Shown: piece after piece, positions 25,379 through 34,391 of the stretch | Layout of the letters: each line of letters opens with the position of its first letter | How positions within the stretch are numbered: position 1 is the first letter of the stretch | NCBI GenBank assembly: GCA_964642855.1 | Contig: CAZXSK010000009.1 | Location: 14,589 to 78,588 of the forward strand | DNA length: 64,000 nt | Reading direction: 5' to 3' | Source: CAZXSK01 sp964642855 | Lineage (GTDB): Bacteria; Planctomycetota; Phycisphaerae; SM23-33 | Notes under the pieces: model-generated | What the model saw: the letters and a program-made list of their open reading frames with translations, nothing else | What the model was told of the DNA's origin: nothing | The model's database searches: none | Made by a program: the position numbers and the translations under genes

Positions 25379-25972
25379 TCACTCTGCGGGATGCGGTTCG
25401 TGCTTTCCAGCTGCGCCGGCCTCTGCTGCTTCATCGCCCGGCCGCTCGCGTTCTCGGCGGGGCCTGGTCAGCCAGAGCACCAATACACCGACCACCACAA
25501 TGGGCACGACCCAGTAGGCTCGTCTTGTCGCGGTGATTTCGGGTAGCGTGGCATTGCCGTAGTTCAGGACGCTCTCGATCGGCTGGACGATGAATGGCGC
25601 CAGCAGGATGAAGCCCAGAGCGCCGGCGAACATGCCCAGCACGCTGATCAGCGCATCAAAGCGTCCGGAAGCCGCGCACGCCAAACCGGTACCGGGGCAG
25701 TAGCCGGTCATGCCGAAGCCCAGACCCAGGAAGGCTCCCCCTATAAGGTTCGCAAGAAGCACGGCCGGTTTGACGCTGAAGTTGGCCTGGCCCGCCAGTT
25801 GGAGCAGCCACGTGCCGGTCATTCCGACCAGCACGAACACCGCGATGGTTCGCATGGCGTGGAAGTCCTTCAGACGCAACGTGCCGATGATCTTGTCAGG
25901 GTCTGCAAGGCTGGCCAGCACCAAACCCGCTCCGAAGATTCCGCCAACGATCAGTGGAATCAGAATGTCCAT
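25379..25972 (-). CDS. YeeE/YedE-family half transporter (second of the pair)
   Basis: The product has 197 residues. About five transmembrane segments are visible, with the conserved cysteine loop GFGMTGYCPGTGLACAASG. The family includes thiosulfate transporter TsuA (YeeE), in which cysteines at the pore pass the thiosulfate anion inward, and in many bacteria the protein is split into two half-size genes, as here. The C-terminus is a charged cytoplasmic tail (RPRRERERPGDEAAEAG). The ATG at 25972 follows the partner gene by 13 bases. It lies in the inner membrane. The sulfur species carried is inferred from the family only. Confidence 0.82.
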   Translation of the reverse strand: MDILIPLIVGGIFGAGLVLASLADPDKIIGTLRLKDFHAMRTIAVFVLVGMTGTWLLQLAGQANFSVKPAVLLANLIGGAFLGLGFGMTGYCPGTGLACAASGRFDALISVLGMFAGALGFILLAPFIVQPIESVLNYGNATLPEITATRRAYWVVPIVVVGVLVLWLTRPRRERERPGDEAAEAGAAGKHEPHPAE

Positions 25973-25985
25973 GGTGTCCCTTTCG

Positions 25986-26516
25986 TTATTCGATGTCGGG
26001 GGTCTTGGGATAGAAGATGCGCGCCGCCAACATTCCCACGCCGAACAGGCCGATGGTAAACGGTACCACCGACAGCGACAGCTGTGCCCATCCGCTGGCG
26101 AACTGCCCGCTCGTACAGCCATGGGCGAGTCTTGCTCCCAGCAGGATGAAGAACCCGCCGATGAAGCACACGATCAGTCGTCCCCCGGCCCCACGGTGGT
26201 TGGCTTTCCACCACGCGGTATTGATCGACGGTTTCCAACGGCCGACCGCTGCGGCTGCGATGATGGCCCCGGCGATCAGGCCCACATCCAGCCACCATCC
26301 GTAGCTGAGTGTCTGGTACTTCTCCGACTTGATAATGGGGTGGTCCTGTGCGTACCGAGGCGCCATCTTGTGCAGCGCGATCCCCTCGGCGACCACGAAC
26401 TGGGTCGACACGCCCAGGGGTTTCTTCAGGTATACTGCCAGCGTCTGGGTCAGACCCAGCAGTAGTCCCCCGATGACCCAGGGGAGCACGGCTTTGCGGA
26501 CAGTGGGTGCGGGCAT
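25986..26516 (-). CDS. YeeE/YedE-family half transporter (first of the pair)
   Basis: The product has 176 residues from MPAPTVRKAVLPWV at 26516. About four or five hydrophobic segments are seen, and the signature GGFFILLGARLAHGCTSGQFASGWAQLS carries the conserved GCTSG cysteine. A periplasmic or cytoplasmic loop (KMAPRYAQDHPIIKSEKYQTLSYGWW) lies between segments. It works with the downstream half gene, each contributing cysteine loops of a TsuA-like channel. An upstream in-frame start would add a charged, non-membrane stretch and is disfavoured. A -10-like TACAAT is at 26620-26615 and a leader hairpin is at 26564-26590. No tusA or rhodanese gene is adjacent. Confidence 0.82.
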   Translation of the reverse strand: MPAPTVRKAVLPWVIGGLLLGLTQTLAVYLKKPLGVSTQFVVAEGIALHKMAPRYAQDHPIIKSEKYQTLSYGWWLDVGLIAGAIIAAAAVGRWKPSINTAWWKANHRGAGGRLIVCFIGGFFILLGARLAHGCTSGQFASGWAQLSLSVVPFTIGLFGVGMLAARIFYPKTPDIE

Positions 26517-26563
26517 TCGGTTGCTCCTTGATCTTGTAGATTCCCTTTCCTGGTGAGTGGACC

Positions 26564-26590
26564 GGGTGGGCGAAACACGTAGCCCCACCC
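26564..26590 (-). promoter_or_regulatory. Leader hairpin of the YeeE/YedE pair
   Basis: A perfect 7-bp stem GGGTGGG (26564-26570) with CCCACCC (26584-26590) in the presumed leader, 47 bases before the ATG at 26516. It may affect expression. No T-run or known riboswitch pattern. Confidence 0.3.
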
Positions 26591-26690
26591 AGTGGCATCC
26601 CTCTAACCTGTGAAATTGTAGCAGCTAACCAACCGCGTGGACCAAGAGCAGCCTCTACTGGCCTGCAAGGACAACGGGCTGTCACCTCGA

Positions 26691-26719
26691 TTGCTTTCTT
26701 CCCCGATGTTCCCTACGAT
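26691..26719 (+). promoter_or_regulatory. Sigma-70-like promoter for the second UroD-like gene
   Basis: TTGCTT (26691-26696), a 17-bp spacer and TACGAT (26714-26719). The leader is about 20 nt, with GGAG before the ATG. Confidence 0.55.
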
Positions 26720-26745
26720 GCAGCCTTTCCAGCCGGAGACTCGCG

Positions 26746-27870
26746 ATGAATCCACGCCACAGGTATGTCAGAACCCTCACGTTCGGGAGCCCTGATCGGA
26801 TCCCGTTCCAGCCCGGTTGGGGCAGGGAATCGACTCACGCCCGGTGGCGTCGGGAGGGTGTCCCCGAAGACCGAGACCCGTACGACTTTCTTCGGGAGGT
26901 GCTGGGGATCGAACGGGAGAACACTCAGCCCCCGATAGAACTGGGCGTCGACTTCCGACTGATGCCCCAGTTCGAGGAGAAGGTACTCGAACATCGCGAT
27001 GGCCATTACGTCGTACAGGACTGGAAGGGCAACGTCTGCGAGATCTCCGATGACTTCGACGTGACCTATTTGAGACAGGCGAAAGACTTCGTCACGCGTC
27101 GATGGGTCCGCTGTCCCGTGGAAACGCGCGAGGACTGGCAGGAACTCCGGAAACGCTACCAGTTGGACGAGCCCGGCCGGTTTCCCGACGACTTCGTGGA
27201 GCGATGCACCCAGGCCAAAGGCCGCGACTGGGTCTTGCAGGTTCATTTTCCGGGACCGTTCTGGATCATGCGGGAGTGGTGTGGCTTCGAGGGGCTGTGC
27301 ATGATGATGGTCGAACAGCCCGACCTCGTCGATGAGATGAGCGATTTCTGGCGGACGTTTGTCTCCGGAATGCTCGAGCGGATCTGTCGGCACGTAACTC
27401 CGGACGCTGTCTTCATCTCCGAAGACATGGCCTACAAGGGCAAGTCGATGATCTCGATGGACATGGCCCGTCGGTTCTGCATGCCATGCTGGCGTGTCTG
27501 GTCCGGGCAGCTCAAATCGGCGGGGGTGCCGATTATCGACATGGACAGTGACGGCTACGTCGGCGAGTTGATACCTCTCTGGATCGAAGCGGGAATCAAC
27601 GTGTGCGATCCTCTGGAGGTAGCGGCTGGTTGCGATATCGTCGAAATGCGACAGCGGTTCGGCCACTCGATCGCGTTCCGGCAGGGCGTGGACAAACGTG
27701 CCATCGCCGCCGGCGGCCAGGCCATCCGCGACGAACTCAGCCGGGTCGAGCCAATCGTGCGCGACGGCGGGTACATCCCCGGCTGCGACCACGGCGTGCC
27801 GCACGATATCTCCTGGCCCAACTTCGTGGACTACTCTCGCCGGCTTGCTGAGATGACCGGCTGGCTGTAG
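26746..27870 (+). CDS. Uroporphyrinogen decarboxylase-like protein, divergent
   Basis: The product has 374 residues with a URO-D-type barrel. The region matching HTCG of the 3955 protein reads IDMDSDGYVGELIPLWIEAGINVCDPLEV, so the zinc-type histidine/cysteine pair is absent. The late GGYIPGCDHGVPHDISWPNF segment matches the active-site strand of this family. The N-terminus MNPRHRYVRTLTFGSPDRIPF is also typical. It probably acts on a different substrate from corrinoid methyltransferases, or handles it without zinc. Members with this look are abundant in Planctomycetota and Bacteroidota that degrade polysaccharides. The exact reaction is unknown. GGAG lies 7 bases before the ATG. Confidence 0.72.
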   Translation: MNPRHRYVRTLTFGSPDRIPFQPGWGRESTHARWRREGVPEDRDPYDFLREVLGIERENTQPPIELGVDFRLMPQFEEKVLEHRDGHYVVQDWKGNVCEISDDFDVTYLRQAKDFVTRRWVRCPVETREDWQELRKRYQLDEPGRFPDDFVERCTQAKGRDWVLQVHFPGPFWIMREWCGFEGLCMMMVEQPDLVDEMSDFWRTFVSGMLERICRHVTPDAVFISEDMAYKGKSMISMDMARRFCMPCWRVWSGQLKSAGVPIIDMDSDGYVGELIPLWIEAGINVCDPLEVAAGCDIVEMRQRFGHSIAFRQGVDKRAIAAGGQAIRDELSRVEPIVRDGGYIPGCDHGVPHDISWPNFVDYSRRLAEMTGWL

Positions 27871-27941
27871 CGGCTCGGACTGAGAGGCGGCACCATGCTC
27901 GTGCAGGGTCCAGTGTCGAGGCGATCTGCACCTCGATGTAT

Positions 27942-27970
27942 TTGCCACCGATGCCGGGCTCTGGTACGCT
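27942..27970 (+). promoter_or_regulatory. Sigma-70-like promoter for aconitase
   Basis: TTGCCA (27942-27947), a 17-bp spacer and TACGCT (27965-27970). The leader is about 29 nt. Confidence 0.5.
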
Positions 27971-28005
27971 CTTTGGCTTGCGATGAACCCCATGAGGAGA
28001 CACCG

Positions 28006-30096
28006 ATGAACGGAACGCTTGCATACAGGATTCTGTCCGACCATCTCGTGGAAGGGGAGATGACCCCGGGCAGCGAGATCGGCATACGCATCGACCAGAC
28101 CCTGACCCAGGACGCCACCGGGACGACCGCCTTCCTGCTGCTGGAAGCGATGGAAGTCCCGCGCGTGCGGACGGAAACGTCGGTGAGTTACGTCGATCAC
28201 AACATGGCGCAGTTCGGGCCGGAAAACCACAACGACCACATGTACCTCCAGTCGATCGCGACGAAGGTGGGTGCATATCACAGCCGGCCGGGCAACGGCA
28301 TCTGCCACCAGGTGCACCTTGAGCGGTTTGGCCAGCCGGGTAAGACGCTGCTGGGCTCCGACAGCCACACGCCAACCGGCGGGGGGCTGGGCATGGTCGC
28401 CATTGGTGCCGGCGGGTTGGATGTCGCCGTGGCGATGGGCGGCGGGCCGTTCTACACCACCTGCCCCCGTGTGATCGGCGTGGAGCTGACCGGCTCGCTC
28501 CAGCCGTGGGTCGCTGCGAAGGACATCATCCTTCGGCTGCTGAGCATCCTCAGCACGAAAGCCAACGTTGGTTGCGTGGTGGAGTACTTCGGCGAGGGCG
28601 TGAAGTCCCTGCCCGTTCCCGCGCGGTCGACCTGCACAAACATGGGGGCCGAGCTGGGCGTGACGACCAGCCTGTTCCCGTCCGATGAAGTAACGAAGCA
28701 GTTCCTGCAGGCCCAGGGGCGTGGCGACGTGTGGCACGAAATGAAAGCCGACGACGGCGCAGCTTACAGCCGGATCACCAAGCGCCAGCATGCCGAGCGG
28801 GACGCGAAGTTCATCGAGAACATCAAGACCTTCTGCACCGATGTGGACGTCTCCCAGCCGGATGCCGAAGGCTTCGTGGAAGTGAGCTTCTCGAAGGTGG
28901 TGATCAATCTCGACGAGCTCGAGCCCCTCGCGGCCGCTCCCGGTTCGCCGGACAATATCGTGCCCGTCCGGGAGATCGCGGGCAGGAAGGTCTCGCAGGT
29001 GGCGATCGGCTCGTGCACGAACTCGAGCTTCCAGGACCTCACGCTGTGCGCGACGGTGCTGAAAGGCCGGACCGTGAACCCGAACGTGGAACTCGGTGTG
29101 GCCCCGGGCAGCCGGCAGGTGATGGCCATGATCTCGCGAACGGGCGCGCTGGGCGAAATCGTCACCAGCGGTGCCCGGGTGCTGGAAAGCGCGTGCGGGC
29201 CTTGCATCGGCGTGGGCTTCTCCCCGGCCGAGGACGCCGTCAGCCTGCGTACGTTCAACCGGAACTTCTTCGGGCGAAGCGGCACGAAGAACGACACGGT
29301 GTTCCTGGTGTCCCCGGAGACCGCCGTGGCGGGCGCGGTAACGGGGGAGATCACCGATCCGCGCGAATTGGGCCGCCGGAAGGGCATCGAGTATCCGCGT
29401 GTCGACGCGCCGGGGGAGTTTCTCATCGACGATTCACTGATCCTCCCGCCCCTGGACGAGCAGCAGGGCGCCGAGGCGGAGATTGTCCGCGGGCCGACGA
29501 TCGTCAAGCCGCCGGCCGGCGAGAAGCTGCCCGACACCATCGAGGGACAGGTGGTGCTGAAAGTGGGCGACAAGATCACGACAGATCACATCATGCCCGC
29601 CGGGGCATTCCTGAAGTATCGCTCGAACGTGCCCGAGTACGCGAAGTACGTGTTCAATTGCTTCAACGAAGAGGGCTCGCCGTCGTTCGCTGACCGCGCG
29701 CTGAAGGTGCGGGAGCAGGGCAAGGCCGGCGTGATCGTTGCGGGCGACAGCTATGGGCAGGGCTCGTCTCGCGAACACGCGGCGCTGTGTCCGATGTACC
29801 TGGGCATCCGCGTGGTGCTTGCCAAGGCGATCGAGCGGATCCACCAGGCGAACCTCGTGAACTTCGGCCTGCTGCCGCTGACGTTCGCCGCGGAGGGCGA
29901 TTACGAAAGCATCCAGCCGACCGACGAACTGGTCGTGATCGACGTGCAGAAGGCGATCGAATCAGGCCGGACGGTGACCGTTCGCAACAAGACGCGCGAC
30001 ACAGAGTTCACGGCCAATGTCACGCTGTCACCGAGGCAGCGGCGCATCCTGGCGGCAGGAGGTCTCCTACACTTTACCAGGGAAGCCAGCCGATGA
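28006..30096 (+). CDS. Aconitate hydratase
   Basis: The product has 696 residues. The N-terminal active-site stretch DHNMAQFGPENHNDHMYLQ is at about residues 64-82, with GSDSHTPTGGGLGMVAIGAGG at 117-137. The three iron-sulfur ligands are cysteine 337 in GSCTNSS and cysteines 397 and 400 in CGPCIG. The swivel domain at the C-terminus shows DKITTDHIMPAG and GDSYGQGSSREHAALCPMYLG. It interconverts citrate and isocitrate using a [4Fe-4S] cluster. The length and layout resemble the mitochondrial/bacterial fused type rather than the 900-residue AcnA. GAGGAG lies before the ATG. No other TCA gene is adjacent. A homoaconitase role is possible but less likely. Confidence 0.92.
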   Translation: MNGTLAYRILSDHLVEGEMTPGSEIGIRIDQTLTQDATGTTAFLLLEAMEVPRVRTETSVSYVDHNMAQFGPENHNDHMYLQSIATKVGAYHSRPGNGICHQVHLERFGQPGKTLLGSDSHTPTGGGLGMVAIGAGGLDVAVAMGGGPFYTTCPRVIGVELTGSLQPWVAAKDIILRLLSILSTKANVGCVVEYFGEGVKSLPVPARSTCTNMGAELGVTTSLFPSDEVTKQFLQAQGRGDVWHEMKADDGAAYSRITKRQHAERDAKFIENIKTFCTDVDVSQPDAEGFVEVSFSKVVINLDELEPLAAAPGSPDNIVPVREIAGRKVSQVAIGSCTNSSFQDLTLCATVLKGRTVNPNVELGVAPGSRQVMAMISRTGALGEIVTSGARVLESACGPCIGVGFSPAEDAVSLRTFNRNFFGRSGTKNDTVFLVSPETAVAGAVTGEITDPRELGRRKGIEYPRVDAPGEFLIDDSLILPPLDEQQGAEAEIVRGPTIVKPPAGEKLPDTIEGQVVLKVGDKITTDHIMPAGAFLKYRSNVPEYAKYVFNCFNEEGSPSFADRALKVREQGKAGVIVAGDSYGQGSSREHAALCPMYLGIRVVLAKAIERIHQANLVNFGLLPLTFAAEGDYESIQPTDELVVIDVQKAIESGRTVTVRNKTRDTEFTANVTLSPRQRRILAAGGLLHFTREASR

Positions 30097-30128
30097 GCTG
30101 ATGCTCCCCGCGAAAGGAAGGTGGAGGC

Positions 30129-30959
30129 ATGAAACCAATCGCTGACGTGTCCGGCCGGCGGGGTCGACCATTACTGAGCTTCGGTCCGCTGCTGCTGATT
30201 ATCTGCGTGGCGGCCGGGGGGTGCGGGCTGCAGAAGCCCACGGTATCGCTGGGCGGGATCAAGCTGGCGGGAATCGATTCCGACGGCGTGACACTCGATC
30301 TGCAGATGGACGTGAACAATCCCAACCCCATCGGCGTGCCGCTGAAGGAAATGACGGCCGATCTGGTAGCCGGTGAGACCACGCTGGCGCGGATCGCCGA
30401 CGTTGAGCAGGACCTTGCGATTCCGGCGATGGGCTCAAGACGCGTGTCGATTCCGGTGCAGGTTCCGCTGTCGACGCTGGCGAAGCTGGGCGGCAGGCCG
30501 TCGATTGGCGACGTTGTGGACTACGAGCTGGCCGGGAGTTTCGTTTTCGAGGCCATCGGTGCCCGGCTTCCCGTGAATTACCAGAAGCAGGGGCGGCTTT
30601 ACCGTCCCCGGCTGCCACGGTGGTCGTTCAAGCGCATCGAGATGCCCTCGTCTGCGGGCGGCCCGGCCAGGTTGGTCGTGACACTGACCAACCCCAACGC
30701 CTTTTCGCTGCCGGTAGGGAATCTCGCGGGCACGTTGAGCCTCAGCGGGGAAGACGCCATCCGCATCGGCCAGCCTTCGGTCAGCTCGGTCGGGCCGAAG
30801 GAATCGGCCGAGGTCGAGATCCCCATCGAGTTGAGCCTGCGGAAGCTGCTGACTGCGTCGAAGCTGCTGCTGAAGGAACGAGCGTTCGACGCGGCCTTCC
30901 AGCCGAAGCTGGAGATACCCTCGCCGATATCGCTGATTGCGGGGCCGGCCGATGAGTAG
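30129..30959 (+). CDS. LEA-type-2 (WHy) domain lipoprotein
   Basis: The product has 276 residues. A signal with a hydrophobic run (PLLLIICVAAG) ends near GGC, a plausible though imperfect lipobox. The mature part contains two copies of the LEA14/WHy pattern, each with an N-P-N core: VNNPNPIGVPLKEM and LTNPNAFSLPVGNL, each followed by a beta sandwich of about 110 residues. Such proteins are found in the periplasm, and are linked to envelope or desiccation protection; the molecular role is not settled. It follows aconitase by 32 bases with a strong GGAAGGTGGAGG, and may be in the same run as the next four genes. Confidence 0.75.
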   Translation: MKPIADVSGRRGRPLLSFGPLLLIICVAAGGCGLQKPTVSLGGIKLAGIDSDGVTLDLQMDVNNPNPIGVPLKEMTADLVAGETTLARIADVEQDLAIPAMGSRRVSIPVQVPLSTLAKLGGRPSIGDVVDYELAGSFVFEAIGARLPVNYQKQGRLYRPRLPRWSFKRIEMPSSAGGPARLVVTLTNPNAFSLPVGNLAGTLSLSGEDAIRIGQPSVSSVGPKESAEVEIPIELSLRKLLTASKLLLKERAFDAAFQPKLEIPSPISLIAGPADE

Positions 30960-30989
30960 CTGCTGCCCGGTCGGTCTGGAGGGCCTGCA

Positions 30990-31541
30990 TTGAGCAAACA
31001 TGCTTCCCCGATCGTGGCGATCTTCGGCAGCAACGATCCGGCCGAAGGCGATCCCGCCTGGGAGGTAGCTCGGCGTGCGGGGGCTGCGATCGCTTCGCTC
31101 GGGTACACCGTCGCCAACGGAGGGTATGGGGGAACCATGGAAGCCTCCGCTTGCGGGGCACGCGAGGCGGGCGGTCGCGTGGTGGGCGTGACGTGCAGCA
31201 TCTGGTCGTCGACGCCGAACTCGTACCTCGACGAGACGATCGTCACCGGTTCGTTGGGCGAGAGGCTTGCGACGCTGGTGGAACTCGCCCGCTCCGGCGG
31301 ATACGTGGTGCTTCCCGGAGCGACGGGGACGCTGGCGGAACTGGCCACGGTGTGGGAGCACGTCGGCAAGGGGCTCCAGCCGGCGGTTCCCATCGTGTGC
31401 GTGGGCGATTTCTGGCGACCGCTGATCGACATGATGGCCGCTGCCCGCCGGAGGACACGTCGATGGGTGGCGATGGTGGACGACCCGGCGCAATTGGGCG
31501 AGCATTTTCCCCGGGCAAGTCTGTCTGGCGACAAGGGATAG
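30990..31541 (+). CDS. LOG-family (lysine-decarboxylase-like) protein
   Basis: The product has 183 residues. The nucleotide-binding GSNDPAEGDPAWEVARRAG near the N-terminus and PGATGTLAELATVWEHV near residue 107 match the LOG family, where the motif is PGGxGTxxE; here the second glycine is alanine. Family members hydrolyse nucleoside 5'-monophosphates to free bases (cytokinin-activating LOG) or bind Moco. The start is TTG at 30990, preceded by GGAGGG at 10 bases. A later ATG would cut into the first nucleotide-binding strand. It is cytoplasmic. It sits inside a run of envelope genes, so its physiological link is unclear. Confidence 0.75.
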   Translation: MSKHASPIVAIFGSNDPAEGDPAWEVARRAGAAIASLGYTVANGGYGGTMEASACGAREAGGRVVGVTCSIWSSTPNSYLDETIVTGSLGERLATLVELARSGGYVVLPGATGTLAELATVWEHVGKGLQPAVPIVCVGDFWRPLIDMMAAARRRTRRWVAMVDDPAQLGEHFPRASLSGDKG

Positions 31542-31565
31542 GTCGCGATACAATCGGAGGTCGAC

Positions 31566-32522
31566 ATGGATGCCAAACACCTTCTGATCTTTGTGGGGCT
31601 TCTGGCGATGCTGGCCGCGGCGATCGGGCCCGGCTGCAAGCCCGCCTCGCCCGATGCCTCTGCAGGGCCGAACGGACCGGTCCGGCCTGCCGACCCGAAC
31701 CTTTCTCGGCTTCTGCTGGAGCGTCCCGAGTCGCCGGTGGTTGAGGCTACCGACGCCACGCCGTCTCGGCTGCCGGCGCCCGATCTGCCCAAGGAGGGCG
31801 AGACCCTGGTCGATCGGGCTGCGAAGATGAGCGTCGACGCCAATGGCTGGCCGGTGCTGGGTTTCCTCGACGAGCAAGTCGCGCGGGGGGCGTCGCTGCG
31901 AGTGCTTCCCTGCGTGCTTCGCGAGAAGATGGAGCTCCTGGCCGAGCGCGAACCCAACGCCACGTTCCACATGTCCGGCGAGATCACCCGAACCGGCGAT
32001 CGGGCCTACCTGCTGCCGATGCGGGCGAGCGTGTACCGGTCGCGGAAGGACGATTCGCAGCAGCCGGACCCGAACAATACGGCCGAGGCAGTCGACGCCA
32101 ACGGGCCATCGACCCCCGAAGACATCATGGACGAGTTGCTCAAGGACGCCCCGGACAAGCCGGTGCGTCTTCCCGATGCCAACACGCCGGCCGATCCGAA
32201 CGACAGCCGGGATGAGGGCACGCTGGGGACCGTCCGGCAGAGGCCCCCCAAGAGTTTTGTAGCCGACCGTCTGGTGTATATTTCCCCCGAAGCTGACGAC
32301 GATTTCTGGTGGCTGGCGAGATTCGTGGGTGACAATACGCTGAATGAGGAACCGCTTCGGCTGCTGCCGAACCGCAAGCTGATGCGGGCGCGGGCGATCG
32401 TGTCTGAGCGCAAGCCCCTCGGCGTGCGGTTCACGGTGTCGGGCGTGGTGACCCGATACCGCGGCCGGCGGTATCTGCTGATCCGGAAGGTGCTGGTCCA
32501 TCGAGACATGGGCCAGCTCTAG
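31566..32522 (+). CDS. Hypothetical exported protein with an acidic linker
   Basis: The product has 318 residues. A hydrophobic N-terminus LLIFVGLLAMLAAAIGPGC resembles a lipoprotein signal, though the lipobox is poor. Three parts follow: a proline- and aspartate-rich linker, a middle domain (residues about 90-160) and a C-terminal domain (about 225-318) with related phrases, ITRTGDRAYLLPMRASVYR and VTRYRGRRYLLIRKVLVHR, which look like an internal duplication of a beta-rich unit. The region between is an N/D/P-rich stretch. No known family was recognised. GGAGG lies before the ATG. The gene is probably co-transcribed with its neighbours. Confidence 0.6.
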   Translation: MDAKHLLIFVGLLAMLAAAIGPGCKPASPDASAGPNGPVRPADPNLSRLLLERPESPVVEATDATPSRLPAPDLPKEGETLVDRAAKMSVDANGWPVLGFLDEQVARGASLRVLPCVLREKMELLAEREPNATFHMSGEITRTGDRAYLLPMRASVYRSRKDDSQQPDPNNTAEAVDANGPSTPEDIMDELLKDAPDKPVRLPDANTPADPNDSRDEGTLGTVRQRPPKSFVADRLVYISPEADDDFWWLARFVGDNTLNEEPLRLLPNRKLMRARAIVSERKPLGVRFTVSGVVTRYRGRRYLLIRKVLVHRDMGQL

Positions 32523-32551
32523 GGACCCATGCCAGCCTCCGTTGGGCGAAC

Positions 32552-34285
32552 ATGACTTTCACGCACCCGTGGAACCTGCTGGGCCTGATCCCCGTGGCCG
32601 GGGTTGCGATGTGGTCGCTGCTGCGACCCGGGAGACAGCACGTTGTGGTCGGTTCGCTGTCGCTGTGGCGACAGGCCCTCCAACGGCTGGAATCCTCGGG
32701 GCGTCGGCGGACGCGTCGCATGACGGCCAGTTGGCTGCTCCTGCTTGGCGGGGCGGTCGTTGCGGCGATCGCAGCCGCCGGGCCGGTGTGGACCCGGGAC
32801 GTTCCCCGGCGGCGGATCTCGCTGCTCGTGTGTCCGTCGGCGGAACTGGCCGGGGAAGGCGGGATGCAACGCCTGCGATCGGGCGGCGAGGCATTGCTCG
32901 ATCGGCTGGGTCCGGAGGATCGTGTTCGCCTGGTGGCCCCGTCCGGCCTGAGGCAGGACTCGACGGAGGAACTCACGCCCGCCGAGGCGCGCGGAACGCT
33001 TGCTGCGCTGCGGGCGGTTCCCGTGGCGGCGGCGGATCTTGTTGCCTCTCTTCCATCGATCGAAGCGGGTTGGGCGTGCTTTCTGGTGCCGCGAGGCCAG
33101 GAGTTGTCCCCCGGTCCGGAACGGGCGGTCGTTGCCGTCGAGCCGGCCTTGCCTCCCGCCACCTTCAGCCGACTTGCCGCAACCGTGGACGACGGGCAGG
33201 TGCATCTGCTGGCCTCGGTACGGAACCATACCGATCGGGAGCTGCGCCTGGCGGTTGTTGTGAGCGATGCGGAGAATCCATCCGGGGGTGTCCTGGCGAG
33301 TGATCTGCGAACGGTCGCGGCCGGACGGAGCGAGCCCGGGATACTGACCTTCCCCGACGGCGCCCGGTCGCTTCGGGTGGACGTGCACGTCGAGGCGAAG
33401 CCACGATCCGGCAGGTGGGGCACGTCAGGATTTCTCCGGCGCGTCGAGACCAGCCCCGTGCGGGTGGCGCTGATCGGACGCGACAGCCCGGCCGTGCGGA
33501 GATTCGTGGACGCCAGCGATCAACTCCGTCTGGCGGGGGATCCGGGCGAGGCGGACGTGGTGATCGCCATTGCCGCCGACGCGCCCGACAGGACGCCGGC
33601 GCTGCTGATCGATCCGCCGACGTCGCCGGCGGGATTCCGGCGCGGCGAGGAGACCGGGCCGGTGCGGTTGTCCACAGCCGACGTCCGTGAAGACGAACTC
33701 CTCCAGCACGTGGATCTGTCCGCAGCGGCGGTCCGGACGGTCCGGCCATGGGTTTCCGTCGGCGACAGCGAAACGGTGGAGACGGTCCTGTCGATCGGGC
33801 AGGGCGCGTTGATCGTTCGACGCCGGCCGGGAGAGGGAACCGCCGGGCGGGTCTACGTGGCGATGGACCTCTCCCGGGAGAACACGAACCTGGCTGTTTC
33901 GCACGCGCTGTTGATCTTTCTGGCCAACGCGATCGACGCGCTGACCCCGGACTCGCCCCGCGAGGTTGGCTACCGGACGTGGTCGCCCTACGATTCTCCC
34001 GGACGCGACAGCCTGGAAGCGATCGTCGTTCCCAGACAGGCGGAGGCCGGTCCCTGGCCGGCGCCGGGGCTGTACCGTTCGCCCGACGGGGCGATGGTCG
34101 CGATCAGCCTGACCGGCCTTGCCGGCGGAGATCAGGGCGACGGCGTGCCTTCCGGGACAACCGCGATGCAGGTCGCCCTGCCCGAACCCGCTGCCGCGCG
34201 GACGGCCTGGCCGATCTGGCCGCTGGGTGCATTGCTTGCCGGATCGCTGTGGCTGGCGGGCTGGTTCTGTCGGGCCGTGGAGTGA
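32552..34285 (+). CDS. BatA-like N-terminal membrane protein
   Basis: The product has 577 residues. The N-terminus FTHPWNLLGLIPVAGVAMWSLL followed by a second helix LLLLGGAVVAAIAAAGPVWTRD is the aerotolerance-regulator (BatA) N-terminal pattern seen in Planctomycetota membrane proteins of the MoxR/Bat type. A long, probably periplasmic part follows (residues about 90-545), and a C-terminal anchor LGALLAGSLWLAGWFCRAVE. No complete VWA MIDAS motif (DxSxS) is seen. The Bat complex partners (MoxR ATPase, DUF58 protein) are not in the window. It may have been recruited to a different complex. Translation start at 32552 has only a weak ribosome-binding site. Confidence 0.62.
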   Translation: MTFTHPWNLLGLIPVAGVAMWSLLRPGRQHVVVGSLSLWRQALQRLESSGRRRTRRMTASWLLLLGGAVVAAIAAAGPVWTRDVPRRRISLLVCPSAELAGEGGMQRLRSGGEALLDRLGPEDRVRLVAPSGLRQDSTEELTPAEARGTLAALRAVPVAAADLVASLPSIEAGWACFLVPRGQELSPGPERAVVAVEPALPPATFSRLAATVDDGQVHLLASVRNHTDRELRLAVVVSDAENPSGGVLASDLRTVAAGRSEPGILTFPDGARSLRVDVHVEAKPRSGRWGTSGFLRRVETSPVRVALIGRDSPAVRRFVDASDQLRLAGDPGEADVVIAIAADAPDRTPALLIDPPTSPAGFRRGEETGPVRLSTADVREDELLQHVDLSAAAVRTVRPWVSVGDSETVETVLSIGQGALIVRRRPGEGTAGRVYVAMDLSRENTNLAVSHALLIFLANAIDALTPDSPREVGYRTWSPYDSPGRDSLEAIVVPRQAEAGPWPAPGLYRSPDGAMVAISLTGLAGGDQGDGVPSGTTAMQVALPEPAAARTAWPIWPLGALLAGSLWLAGWFCRAVE

Positions 34286-34391
34286 TGGAGCGCGCGGGAA
34301 AAGAGTTACACCGGCCTCGCCCTCCAACCGGCCTGCCCGAGACAGCGCCCCCGAACGGACAGCAGCCGCTACGGAATCGAGAGGATGTACC

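Noticed and set aside
24841..25546. Three plus-strand open frames of 84-136 codons in the small RNA region
   Set aside because: They have no ribosome-binding site, no family resemblance and overlap each other. Promoter, helices and terminator on the minus strand explain the stretch better.
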